From Bacteroidota bacterium (GTDB lineage Bacteria > Bacteroidota > Bacteroidia > Bacteroidales > Dysgonomonadaceae), in assembly GCA_023399295.1 (NCBI GenBank), contig JAEWQF010000032.1, positions 3,361-67,360 of the forward strand: a stretch of DNA of 64,000 nt. The letters are read 5' to 3'. A program made the translations under genes and the position numbers. The notes below the pieces were generated by a model. It worked only from the letters and a program-made list of their open reading frames with translations. It did no database searches and was not told where the DNA came from. This document shows, piece after piece, positions 24,676 to 32,057 of the stretch (the first letter of the stretch is position 1; each line of letters begins with the position of its first letter).

Positions 24676-27600
24676 TTAAAAATTAAGATTGAGTCCCAGG
24701 ATAAAGACGCGGGGGTGGGGATAGATGTTGTTGTCGATGCCGTTGTTGGTGAACTCGGGGTCGAGACCGCTGTAATTGGTCACGACCAACGGGTTCTGCA
24801 CGGTGAAATGGATCCTTCCCGTCTGCTGTTGATTCAGCAGGTGTGTGAAGTTGTACCCCAGGGAGACATTGTCTACCTTCATGAAGGAAGCATCCTGGAT
24901 GTAGTAGCTGGATTGATAGTGCACTGCATCAAAGTTGGTGTAGGTGGCACTGTTAACCCTGTTCTTGAGCCATCCCGAGGGGTCGAAGGTGGTGTTTTTC
25001 GACTCACGGTTCGACTGGATGTTGTTGTAGGCATAGTTGCCGATGTTGCCGCGCACGGAGAAGTTGAAGTCCCAGTTCTTATAGGAGAGCTGTGACGACA
25101 AGCCCATGTAAAGATCAGGTGCTGCATTCTTCCAGGGTATCATATCCTGCTCGTTGATGGAGCCATCGGCGTTCTGGTCTACGAATACTCCTTCAAGTGG
25201 CTTTCCTGCCTCGTCGTACACCTGTTCGTAGACATAGAAGGAGCCTGCCGGATAGTTCACGGCGTGGATGGCGATGTTGTTGCCGGTGCCGCCATCAATG
25301 CCTCCAAAACGAACACCCACGTAGCTGGGGTCGTCGTTGATTGTCAGCTTGGTGATCCTGTTCTGGTTGAGCGTGACATTGTAACTCAGGTTCCAGTTCC
25401 ACTCCTTGCTGACTACCGGGCGGCCAGTGATGGTGAACTCGATACCCTTGTTCTCCAGTTCACCCACGTTGGTGAGCAGCTGGTTGCTGAAATTGGTGCC
25501 GGCAGCAATCCCGACGGTGTTGAGCAGGTCGGTTGTCTTGCGGTAGTAGACATCGAATGCTCCGGTGATGCGGTTGTTCAGGAAGCCATAATCGAGACCG
25601 GCATTGTAGGTGGCGGTTTCCTCCCACTTCAGGTTCTCGTCATAAGCCAACGGACGGATCAGCGGGATCATCTGGTCGCCGAAGAAATAGTTGGCTCCTG
25701 CCTGGCTGTAACTGTAACGGCCCATCCAGGGATAGTCGCCACTGCCCAGGTTCTGTTGTCCGGTGACACCATATCCAAGGCGTAACTTCAGGTCAGACAT
25801 CACTTTTCCCGCATCTTCCATGAACGGTTCGTTGATCACTTTCCATGCAAAGGCAGCAGAGGGGAAGAGACCCCACTTGTTGTCGGGACTGAAACGTGAC
25901 GATCCGTCGTTACGCAGGGTCAGTGTGAGCAGGTAGCGATCGAGCAGCGAATAGTTCAGACGTCCAAAGAAGGAGATCACAAAGCTCTCGGTGGAGTAGT
26001 CGTTGCTGTCACGATAGAACTCATTGCCGGTCTCAGCAGCCATGGCAGCCGAGTAGGGGAAGAAGTTCTCCGTCTCGTTGTAGAATCGTTGCCAGGAATA
26101 ACCGCCCATCGCATCGAAACGATGCGCGCCCGCCTCCTTCACATAGTTGAGGTAGAAGTCGAGCAGTGTGTTCAACTTTCGCTGGCTGTAAGAGGTGTTT
26201 TCACCCCATCCCGACTTGTAACTGCCCCAGGTGTAGCTCATGGGTGAGTTGTCTTCCACGATCACATCCCCCTTGCTGTCGGAGATGTCGTATCCCAGGT
26301 TGAGGTTTGCTCTCAGCCCTTCCAGGAATGGCATGTTGTAATCGATCTGCATGTTGCCAATGCTGCGCATCACCTTTGAGTTGTCATGCTTCTGCATGAG
26401 GATGGCAAGGGGATTGGCCAGTGCAATGTCGATGGGTGTACCATCGGCTTTGAGCGTCATGTGGTATCCTTTGCCGTAAGGTGATCCTGTGGCGTCATAC
26501 ACCGGCATGGTGGGGTCGAACTGGGTGGCCGAGTTGATGGCGCCCTGATCGGCAAATCGGTTGGTGTTGTACATCCCGCGTGCGTTGAGCTGCACCCTGA
26601 GCTGTCCGTCGAGGAAGCTGGGAGAGAGGTTCACACTGCCGGTATATCTTTCCAGGTTGGATGTTTTCAGAATCCCGTTCTCATTGGTGTAGCCCACTGA
26701 GATGCGGTAGGGTAGCGACTCGCCGGCACTGCCGGAGAGACTGATGTTGTGGTCTGTGCTGACAGCTGTGCGGAAGATTTGATCCTGCCAGTTGGTTTCA
26801 GTGTTTCCCAGGGCAGCAGCCTGCTGGCTGTCGGCACCGAAGGAGTTGACCACATAGTTGCGAAAGGTGGGTGCATCCATCAAATCCACGGCACCGGTGC
26901 GGGTGCTGACGGAGAAGTTGCCGTTGTAAGCCATTTGCAGTTTACCCGATTTTCCCTTCTTGGTGGTGATGATGATTACTCCATTTGATGCGCGCGAACC
27001 GTAGATGGCAGTTGCCGAAGCATCTTTCAAGACGGTGAAGGTCTCGATGTCGTTAGAGTTGATTGTGCTCAGCGGGTTGGCCATGCCATTCACACCGGAG
27101 GCATTGTCCACCGGAACACCGTCAATCACGATCAGCGGGTCGTTGCTGGCCGACATGGAGGAGCCGCCACGAATGCGGATACTGGAGGAGGATCCCGGTG
27201 CACCGCCGGAAGAGACAACACTCAGTCCGGCAACCTGTCCCACCAACAGATCGGAGGGTGAGGTGGCCAGACCGCGGTTCAGCTTGGTGGCATCTACAGC
27301 CACCACCGAGCCGGTGGCATCATCTTTACGTACCGAACCATACCCGATCACCACCAGTTCATCCAGTAGCTCGGTGTCTTCAACCATTGTAATCTGGAGA
27401 GTGGTCCTGTTGTTGAGTGCGATCTGTTGGGGACGATATCCGATATAACTGACGTTGAGCACTGCATCGGCCGGTGCCTGCAACTGGAAGTTGCCATCGT
27501 AGTCGGTCACCGTTCCGGTTGAGCTTCCTGCCACCAGGATGTTGACTCCGATCAGCGGTTCTCCGTTTACGTCCGTAACCGATCCCCTCACATTTATCTG

Positions 27601-27696
27601 CGTGCCATTCTGGGCATTGGCTGATAAAATCATCAGCAAACCCGACAAGATGGTCATCAGGAATGCGTTCCTACTTTTTTTGAATTTTAGATACAT
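24676..27696 (-). CDS. susC: SusC/RagA-family TonB-linked outer-membrane transporter
   Basis: A 1006-aa TonB-dependent importer. The signal peptide ends near ANA-Q (residue 29). A carboxypeptidase-D-like domain (about 33-105, VRGSVTDVNGEPLIGVN) is followed by the SusC signature DELVVIGYGSVRKDD (112-126), the plug and a 22-strand barrel ending ILGLNLNF. It pairs with susD 12 nt downstream and should carry glucan oligosaccharides into the periplasm using TonB/ExbBD energy. It is the first gene of the operon, with a -7 box 115 nt upstream and a LacI-type operator further up. The leader of about 110 nt has no obvious riboswitch. Confidence 0.95.
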   Translation of the reverse strand: MYLKFKKSRNAFLMTILSGLLMILSANAQNGTQINVRGSVTDVNGEPLIGVNILVAGSSTGTVTDYDGNFQLQAPADAVLNVSYIGYRPQQIALNNRTTLQITMVEDTELLDELVVIGYGSVRKDDATGSVVAVDATKLNRGLATSPSDLLVGQVAGLSVVSSGGAPGSSSSIRIRGGSSMSASNDPLIVIDGVPVDNASGVNGMANPLSTINSNDIETFTVLKDASATAIYGSRASNGVIIITTKKGKSGKLQMAYNGNFSVSTRTGAVDLMDAPTFRNYVVNSFGADSQQAAALGNTETNWQDQIFRTAVSTDHNISLSGSAGESLPYRISVGYTNENGILKTSNLERYTGSVNLSPSFLDGQLRVQLNARGMYNTNRFADQGAINSATQFDPTMPVYDATGSPYGKGYHMTLKADGTPIDIALANPLAILMQKHDNSKVMRSIGNMQIDYNMPFLEGLRANLNLGYDISDSKGDVIVEDNSPMSYTWGSYKSGWGENTSYSQRKLNTLLDFYLNYVKEAGAHRFDAMGGYSWQRFYNETENFFPYSAAMAAETGNEFYRDSNDYSTESFVISFFGRLNYSLLDRYLLTLTLRNDGSSRFSPDNKWGLFPSAAFAWKVINEPFMEDAGKVMSDLKLRLGYGVTGQQNLGSGDYPWMGRYSYSQAGANYFFGDQMIPLIRPLAYDENLKWEETATYNAGLDYGFLNNRITGAFDVYYRKTTDLLNTVGIAAGTNFSNQLLTNVGELENKGIEFTITGRPVVSKEWNWNLSYNVTLNQNRITKLTINDDPSYVGVRFGGIDGGTGNNIAIHAVNYPAGSFYVYEQVYDEAGKPLEGVFVDQNADGSINEQDMIPWKNAAPDLYMGLSSQLSYKNWDFNFSVRGNIGNYAYNNIQSNRESKNTTFDPSGWLKNRVNSATYTNFDAVHYQSSYYIQDASFMKVDNVSLGYNFTHLLNQQQTGRIHFTVQNPLVVTNYSGLDPEFTNNGIDNNIYPHPRVFILGLNLNF

Positions 27697-27810
27697 GTTG
27701 TTAACGTTATAAGATTAACTGATTAATACTCTCATTGTTCTCTTCATAAATCACAAAACGGACAGATGAAGGGTTAATCGATCATCCGTACATCACCTGC
27801 TCTTTCTCTA

Positions 27811-27818
27811 CAAAGTTA
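27811..27818 (-). promoter_or_regulatory. Bacteroidota -7 box for the susC operon
   Basis: On the minus strand TAACTTTG, an exact TAnnTTTG match. Upstream at the -33 distance there is no TTTG (sequence around 27837-27846 reads GTTTCCGG). The arrangement, weak -33 with a distant palindrome, equals that of the MFS operon promoter. The 334-nt gap 27697-28030 holds this box, the operator at 27873 and the terminator at 27903; I see no gene in it. Confidence 0.6.
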
Positions 27819-27872
27819 TCAGTAATGAGCTGTTACGGTACCGGAAACGATGCAATTAACCTGGATTGACTG

Positions 27873-27886
27873 TGCAATCGTTTGCA
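27873..27886. promoter_or_regulatory. LacI-type operator upstream of susC
   Basis: TGCAATCGTTTGCA fits TGCAANCGNTTGCA at every fixed position. Its near edge is 54 nt upstream of the susC -7 box, the same distance as at the MFS operon. A weaker look-alike sharing the AAACGAT core sits at 27842-27855, where the -33 region would be. Confidence 0.75.
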
Positions 27887-27902
27887 TTTTAGAGGCATAA
27901 AA

Positions 27903-27961
27903 AAAATATTATCAATTAGTTACCAGTCTGCGGGAGAATGGTAAATAATTGATAATATTTT
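27903..27961 (-). terminator. Strong intrinsic terminator after the glycine-lipid genes
   Basis: A 16-bp perfect AT-rich outer stem (27903-27918 with 27946-27961), one mismatch, then a 6-bp inner stem TTACCA/TGGTAA and a 13-nt loop. On the minus strand it runs into eight T. It ends the acyltransferase operon 70 nt after its stop and insulates the susC promoter. Confidence 0.9.
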
Positions 27962-28030
27962 CTTATAGTGTGTTAATGGGAGCGTGCGGAGAGGGCTGGC
28001 AGCTATCTTTTTGTCATGCTGCCCGGCTGA

Positions 28031-29062
28031 CTATGCTTCACTGTTACTGCTTTTTTTCGGGCCCGCAGTGGTTCTTTTTGTTGTTTTGGATGTGATCATT
28101 CGCCTGAGACGCATCAGGAAGCGTTTGCTGGGCTTGCTTTTCATGTAGGTGTCCATGTGGCGTGCCCTCTTCTCCTCCAGTATCTGATCAATCCGGATCA
28201 GGATGCCCGATTCCTCCACCTCGCCGAACTCGTCGTTGATGGCGGTGCCGAAGAAACGCATGGTGGGTGAGAGCCCCATGTAGGCATTGATCAGCGGGGG
28301 AATGTTGTATCCCAGCAACCTCACCTCCTTGTTAAGGATTTTGTAATCCTCCTTGAAGCTCTTGCCGTGAAACAATGTCCGCATCTTTGCCACATCGGTT
28401 CCGGTGACCAGCGGATCAATCGGTGTCACCAGCTGGAGCGAGTCGGGGAAATGCTTGTTGAGGAAATAGAGGATCATGTTGCGGGCCTCTTTGTTGTAGG
28501 TGCCGTACATGGTTACTTTGCCAAAGAAATACTCAATCTCCGGGTCGATCACGGTCAGTGCTCCCAGTCCGTCCCAGAGGTTGTCCAGCGCGAAGATACC
28601 CTTCCTGCCAAGCAGTGTGGACTGGTATTCGAGTGATACAAAGGAGCGACCCAGTTCCACCGTGGTGGGCAGGAACTCGTCGATGAATTGTTGAGAGAAA
28701 CTATAGAGGTGGGCCGTGGCCAGCATGGGCTTGCCCTCCTCGTCGAACTCCACGTCTGAGCCGTAGATGAAGCGATAGCCACCCAGTATCTCCTCGTTTT
28801 CGGGATCCCAGACAATCAGCTGGCGGTAAGGAACGGGCATGGTGTCATATTTGTCGATGTCGGCCTCCAGTCCGGTGCCCCCGCCATAGTGCCGGAAGGC
28901 AATCTCACGCAGGCGCCCCACCTCCCGCATCAGGTTGGGTGAGTCGTGTGCGGTGAAGACATATATTTCGTTGTTCGCCTTGTGGGTCGTCCTAACCCGT
29001 TTTTGGACGGTCAGTTCGCTTTTGATCAGTTCTTTGTTTACCGGATCAATAATCTTTTCCAT
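28031..29062 (-). CDS. glsB: GNAT/hemolysin-family N-acyltransferase, glycine-lipid synthesis (GlsB/OlsB-like)
   Basis: A 343-aa acyltransferase of the OlsB group, expected to attach a 3-hydroxy fatty acid to the amino group of glycine in the first step of glycine-lipid synthesis, known from Bacteroides thetaiotaomicron. Visible features are YRQLIVWDPENEEILGGYRFIYG, TTVELGRSFVSLEYQ and a basic C-terminal tail (KTTKRTTAGPKK). The start at 29062 avoids overlap with the upstream acyltransferase; the frame is open 23 codons further. The pair with a PlsC-like gene supports the assignment. An ornithine-lipid role is the alternative. Confidence 0.8.
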   Translation of the reverse strand: MEKIIDPVNKELIKSELTVQKRVRTTHKANNEIYVFTAHDSPNLMREVGRLREIAFRHYGGGTGLEADIDKYDTMPVPYRQLIVWDPENEEILGGYRFIYGSDVEFDEEGKPMLATAHLYSFSQQFIDEFLPTTVELGRSFVSLEYQSTLLGRKGIFALDNLWDGLGALTVIDPEIEYFFGKVTMYGTYNKEARNMILYFLNKHFPDSLQLVTPIDPLVTGTDVAKMRTLFHGKSFKEDYKILNKEVRLLGYNIPPLINAYMGLSPTMRFFGTAINDEFGEVEESGILIRIDQILEEKRARHMDTYMKSKPSKRFLMRLRRMITSKTTKRTTAGPKKSSNSEA

Positions 29063-29076
29063 AGTGGATTTCTTGT

Positions 29077-29913
29077 TTATGAATGGTCTCTCCCAAGATA
29101 ATAGACCACCTCCTTGACTGTCTGAGCCCACTCGCTGGTCGTCTTGCTCTTGTCGAAAGTCTGCCAGGGTATCGGCTTGCCAAAGGTGATGGTGAATGTT
29201 TGGTTGCTGTTCTTGTACATCTCATCCGGGAGGTAGATCAGCTCGAAATTGAACCTGATGCCTGAAGCCTTGCGCAGGTTGGCCAGGTTGTAGAAGAAAC
29301 GGGAATTCCTGCCTTCAAAGTGAACCGGGATCACATCCCGCTGAAATTCTACCGCCTTGATGATGAAGCTCTTCATCCACTCCAGATCCCTGATTTCACC
29401 GCCTGTCTTGCGGGAACAGAGTCCCGCGGGAAAGGTGATCACCTGGTTGTCGGAAGCGTATGCGTCGTTGATTGCTTTCGCCGATGATTTGGCCTGAGCC
29501 CCGTATTTGTTGATTGGGACGAAGATCGGTTTCAACGGATCAATGTAATAAAGGATGTCATTGACAAGATACTTGATCCTGCCGTTGAATCTCTCACCCA
29601 GAACCGAAGAGAGGCAGATCCCGTCGAGACCCCCCAACGGGTGGTTGGAGGCGAATACAAACCGTCCTTCTGCGGGGATCTGCTCCTCTCCCACCAGTTT
29701 CAATGTCAGATTGAACTCCTTCTCCACCAGTGCGTGCATAAACGGAACTCCCTCCAGATGCTTGTTCCGCTCAAGGATGCCGTTGATATCCTCCTGGTGG
29801 ACAACGCGTTTGAGATAGTTGATTAAAAAACGGGGGATTTTCTTGTAATGCCTGGGTGCTTTGCCACGCAAAACCTTATCAAGATCAATCCTGAATGCAC
29901 TGTTTTGGTTCAT
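29077..29913 (-). CDS. glsA: PlsC-like O-acyltransferase, glycine-lipid synthesis (GlsA/OlsA-like)
   Basis: A 278-aa acyltransferase of the PlsC/OlsA superfamily, expected to add the second fatty acid to the hydroxyl of N-acyl glycine. The catalytic motif appears as NHPLGGLDG at about residues 89-97, with His and Asp five residues apart; the second block is FPAGLCSRK near 160-168. No signal peptide; it should sit at the inner face of the cytoplasmic membrane. The partner N-acyltransferase follows 14 nt downstream. Glycine lipids help Bacteroides withstand stress, which is known for the family and not shown here. Confidence 0.8.
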   Translation of the reverse strand: MNQNSAFRIDLDKVLRGKAPRHYKKIPRFLINYLKRVVHQEDINGILERNKHLEGVPFMHALVEKEFNLTLKLVGEEQIPAEGRFVFASNHPLGGLDGICLSSVLGERFNGRIKYLVNDILYYIDPLKPIFVPINKYGAQAKSSAKAINDAYASDNQVITFPAGLCSRKTGGEIRDLEWMKSFIIKAVEFQRDVIPVHFEGRNSRFFYNLANLRKASGIRFNFELIYLPDEMYKNSNQTFTITFGKPIPWQTFDKSKTTSEWAQTVKEVVYYLGRDHS

Positions 29914-29942
29914 TGCATTTTACTCTACTTGCTAATTTGTCG

Positions 29943-29950
29943 CAAATGTA
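29943..29950 (-). promoter_or_regulatory. Bacteroidota -7 box for the glycine-lipid operon
   Basis: On the minus strand TACATTTG, an exact TAnnTTTG match 29 nt before the ATG at 29913. Confidence 0.5.
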
Positions 29951-30105
29951 CAAAAATCTGTGAAAGCATTGAAGTGTCTGCCAATAAAAACTTTTCATCT
30001 CATTTTGTGACCCCATTCTGTGTCGATAAGAGATTTGTTCAAATATCAGAATATCAGTGTTGTATGCGGTATGGTGTGGTTGTTGATAACTTTTTTGCAA
30101 ATTAA

Positions 30106-30131
30106 TGGGGGGAAATGTGGGGGAAAGTGGA
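30106..30131 (+). promoter_or_regulatory. Putative MraZ-binding repeats
   Basis: Three G-rich direct repeats, TGG starting at 30106, 30118 and 30128 within the sequence TGGGGGGAAA, TGTGGGGGAAA, GTGGA. They resemble the TGGG repeats that MraZ binds upstream of its own gene in other bacteria, and end one nt before the -7 box. MraZ autorepression of the dcw cluster is the expected effect. Spacing (12 and 10 nt) is one helical turn, unlike the closer repeats of E. coli. Confidence 0.65.
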
Positions 30132-30139
30132 TAATTTTG
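30132..30139 (+). promoter_or_regulatory. Bacteroidota -7 box for the dcw cluster
   Basis: TAATTTTG, an exact TAnnTTTG match 47 nt before the mraZ start. The -33 position is occupied by the G-rich MraZ repeats, so no -33 box is present. Confidence 0.6.
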
Positions 30140-30186
30140 TACTTTTACAGCAATTCTAACTCTATCAGGTTGAAATTGACGTAGTA

Positions 30187-30630
30187 GTGATTCAATTTTT
30201 AGGAAATATCGAAGCCAGAGCTGATACAAAGGGAAGGATCTTTGTGCCGGCAATCTTTCGCAAGCGTTTGCAGAGCGATGGGGAGGAATTTCTGGTGCTC
30301 CGTAAGGATATTTTCCAGGATTGTCTGGTGTTGTATCCGGGCAGTGTGTGGGAGAAAGAGGTGGAGTTGTTGCGTAGCAGACTCAACAAATGGAATCGCG
30401 AGCAGCAGCAGCTCTTTCGCCAGTTTGTGCTGGATGCGGAAAGAGTTGAGTTGGATGCCAATGGACGTGTGCTGATACCGAAGCGTTACCTGCGTATGGT
30501 TTCCATCGAATCCGACGTCCGTTTTCTGGGAGTGGACGAGACCATTGAGCTGTGGGCGAAAGAGAAGCTTGAGAAGCCGCTACTGGAAGCAGATGAGTTT
30601 GCATCCAGGTTGCAGCAGTTGATGGAGTAG
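30187..30630 (+). CDS. mraZ: Transcriptional regulator MraZ
   Basis: A 147-aa regulator with two SpoVT/AbrB-like repeats. The first holds GNIEARADTKGRIFVPAIFR (6-25) and the second ERVELDANGRVLIPKRYLR (84-102), each with the DxxGR motif. It forms oligomeric rings that bind repeats upstream of the dcw promoter. The start is a GTG at 30187, which puts the conserved FLGN at residues 4-7. It is the first gene of the cluster. Length is typical. Confidence 0.95.
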   Translation: MIQFLGNIEARADTKGRIFVPAIFRKRLQSDGEEFLVLRKDIFQDCLVLYPGSVWEKEVELLRSRLNKWNREQQQLFRQFVLDAERVELDANGRVLIPKRYLRMVSIESDVRFLGVDETIELWAKEKLEKPLLEADEFASRLQQLME

Positions 30631-30698
30631 GAGCACCGGCGGGGTGTCGTGTAGATAGCAGGATGGAGCCACATCCTGCAGTGTAAGAAGTTTATTGA

Positions 30699-31640
30699 AT
30701 GGTTCACATCATGGAGGGGATGTCAAACAAATCGGAGGTGGAAGCATATCATGTGCCAGCACTGCTCACTGAGAGCGTGGATGGTTTGGAGGTGGCTCCC
30801 TCGGGAGTATACCTTGATGTGACTTTTGGTGGTGGAGGCCACTCCCGTGAGATACTCAACCGGCTGGGACCCGATGGGCGGTTGATAGCCTTCGACCAGG
30901 ATGAGGATGCTGCCCGCAACGCACTGGCCGATCCACGGTTCATGTTGATCAGAAGTAATTTTCGTTATCTGAAGAATTTCCTGCGCTACCATCACATTGA
31001 AGCGATCGATGGTGTGTTGGCCGACCTGGGTGTCTCATCACACCATTTTGATGATTCTGAACGTGGTTTTTCTTTTCGCTTTGACGGTGATCTCGATATG
31101 CGCATGAACCGCAGAGCGGGAAAGAGTGCCGCCGATATCCTGAATGATTATACTGCCGACCAGCTTGCCGATCTCTTCTACCACTACGGAGAGCTGAGAA
31201 ACGCACGGGCCATTGCTGCTGCAATTGTTTCAACCAGGAGTGCCAAAGCCATATCAACCACCGGGCAACTGCTCACCATCCTGCAACCCTTCACCGGCAG
31301 AGACAGGGAGAAGAAGGTGCTGGCTCAAGCTTTCCAGGCGTTGCGCATTGAGGTGAATGGAGAAATGGGTGCACTCAGGGAGATGCTGCTTCGATCGCTT
31401 GAGATGTTGAAGCCAGGAGGACGCATCAGCATCATCTCCTATCACTCGCTTGAGGACCGCATGGTGAAAAATTTCTTCCGCAGCGGAAATTTTGACGGGA
31501 CACTGGTGAAAGATTTTTACGGCAATGTGGCGACTCCCTTCGAGTTGGTGCACCGCAAGGTGATTGTCCCCTCGGAAGAGGAACAGCGGAACAACCCCCG
31601 CTCCAGAAGCGCCAAGCTTCGGATCGCCAGGAAGCGATAA
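30699..31640 (+). CDS. rsmH: 16S rRNA (cytosine1402-N4)-methyltransferase RsmH
   Basis: SAM-dependent enzyme that N4-methylates C1402 of 16S rRNA, the same nucleotide that RsmI (6167-6844) methylates on its ribose. 313 aa as drawn. SAM motif DVTFGGGGHSREIL at about 34-47, DLGVSSHHFDDSERGFSF and the C-terminal SYHSLEDRMVKNFF are diagnostic. Three in-frame ATGs (30699, 30711, 30720) compete; the one at 30720 starts MSNKSEVEAYHVP, closest to the family N-terminus. Confidence 0.95.
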   Translation: MVHIMEGMSNKSEVEAYHVPALLTESVDGLEVAPSGVYLDVTFGGGGHSREILNRLGPDGRLIAFDQDEDAARNALADPRFMLIRSNFRYLKNFLRYHHIEAIDGVLADLGVSSHHFDDSERGFSFRFDGDLDMRMNRRAGKSAADILNDYTADQLADLFYHYGELRNARAIAAAIVSTRSAKAISTTGQLLTILQPFTGRDREKKVLAQAFQALRIEVNGEMGALREMLLRSLEMLKPGGRISIISYHSLEDRMVKNFFRSGNFDGTLVKDFYGNVATPFELVHRKVIVPSEEEQRNNPRSRSAKLRIARKR

Positions 31641-31659
31641 GCAAAGAGGTAATTGATTA

Positions 31660-31715
31660 ATAGCAGGTTGAAAGATATTTTGAATAGCTGAAAGCTAAAA
31701 GCTGATTGCTAAAAA
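31660..31715 (+). repeat. Short repeat leader before ftsL
   Basis: The 56 nt before ftsL contain repeated AGCTGAAAGC / AAAGCTGATTGC units ending GCTAAAAAATG at the start codon. A similar stretch (GCTGACAGC units, ending GCTAAAAAAG) precedes ftsW at 38431-38465. Confidence 0.5.
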
Positions 31716-32048
31716 ATGAAAGTGAAGTTCGATAACATACGCAGATCGTTTGTCCATGTTTTTGGAGGAAGTGTTCTCACTGAGAATTTCTTCCTCCGAA
31801 ACATGCGGTTTATACTTGTTGTCGTGCTGATCATGTTCCTTTTTATCAGCCATCGCTACACTGTCTTGCAGAAGATGTCGGAGATCGAACGTCTCGAACG
31901 GGTGCTGAAAGATGCCCGTTATGAGTCGCTCACCATCTCTTCAGCGCTCACTGAGGCAAGCCGTCAGGGTGAGATAGAGCGTCGTGTGGCAGAGGCTGGA
32001 TTGGAGTTGAAGGTGTCCAATGAACCGATGTATCATGTCGGTAAATAG
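31716..32048 (+). CDS. ftsL: Cell division protein FtsL-like
   Basis: A 110-aa single-pass membrane protein. The N-terminal cytoplasmic part is about 30 residues, the membrane helix is at about 31-46 (RFILVVVLIMFLFISH) and a coiled-coil periplasmic part follows (KMSEIERLERVLKDARYE). Sequence similarity to FtsL is low, as usual; the call rests on size, topology and position between rsmH and ftsI. It should form a complex with FtsQ and FtsB-type proteins at the septum. Confidence 0.85.
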   Translation: MKVKFDNIRRSFVHVFGGSVLTENFFLRNMRFILVVVLIMFLFISHRYTVLQKMSEIERLERVLKDARYESLTISSALTEASRQGEIERRVAEAGLELKVSNEPMYHVGK

Positions 32049-32057
32049 TCGTTGTGC

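Noticed and set aside
27903..27961. Long inverted repeat considered as an insertion-sequence end or attachment site
   Set aside because: It has a T-run on the correct strand and lies just after an operon stop, so a terminator explains it; no transposase or target duplication is nearby.
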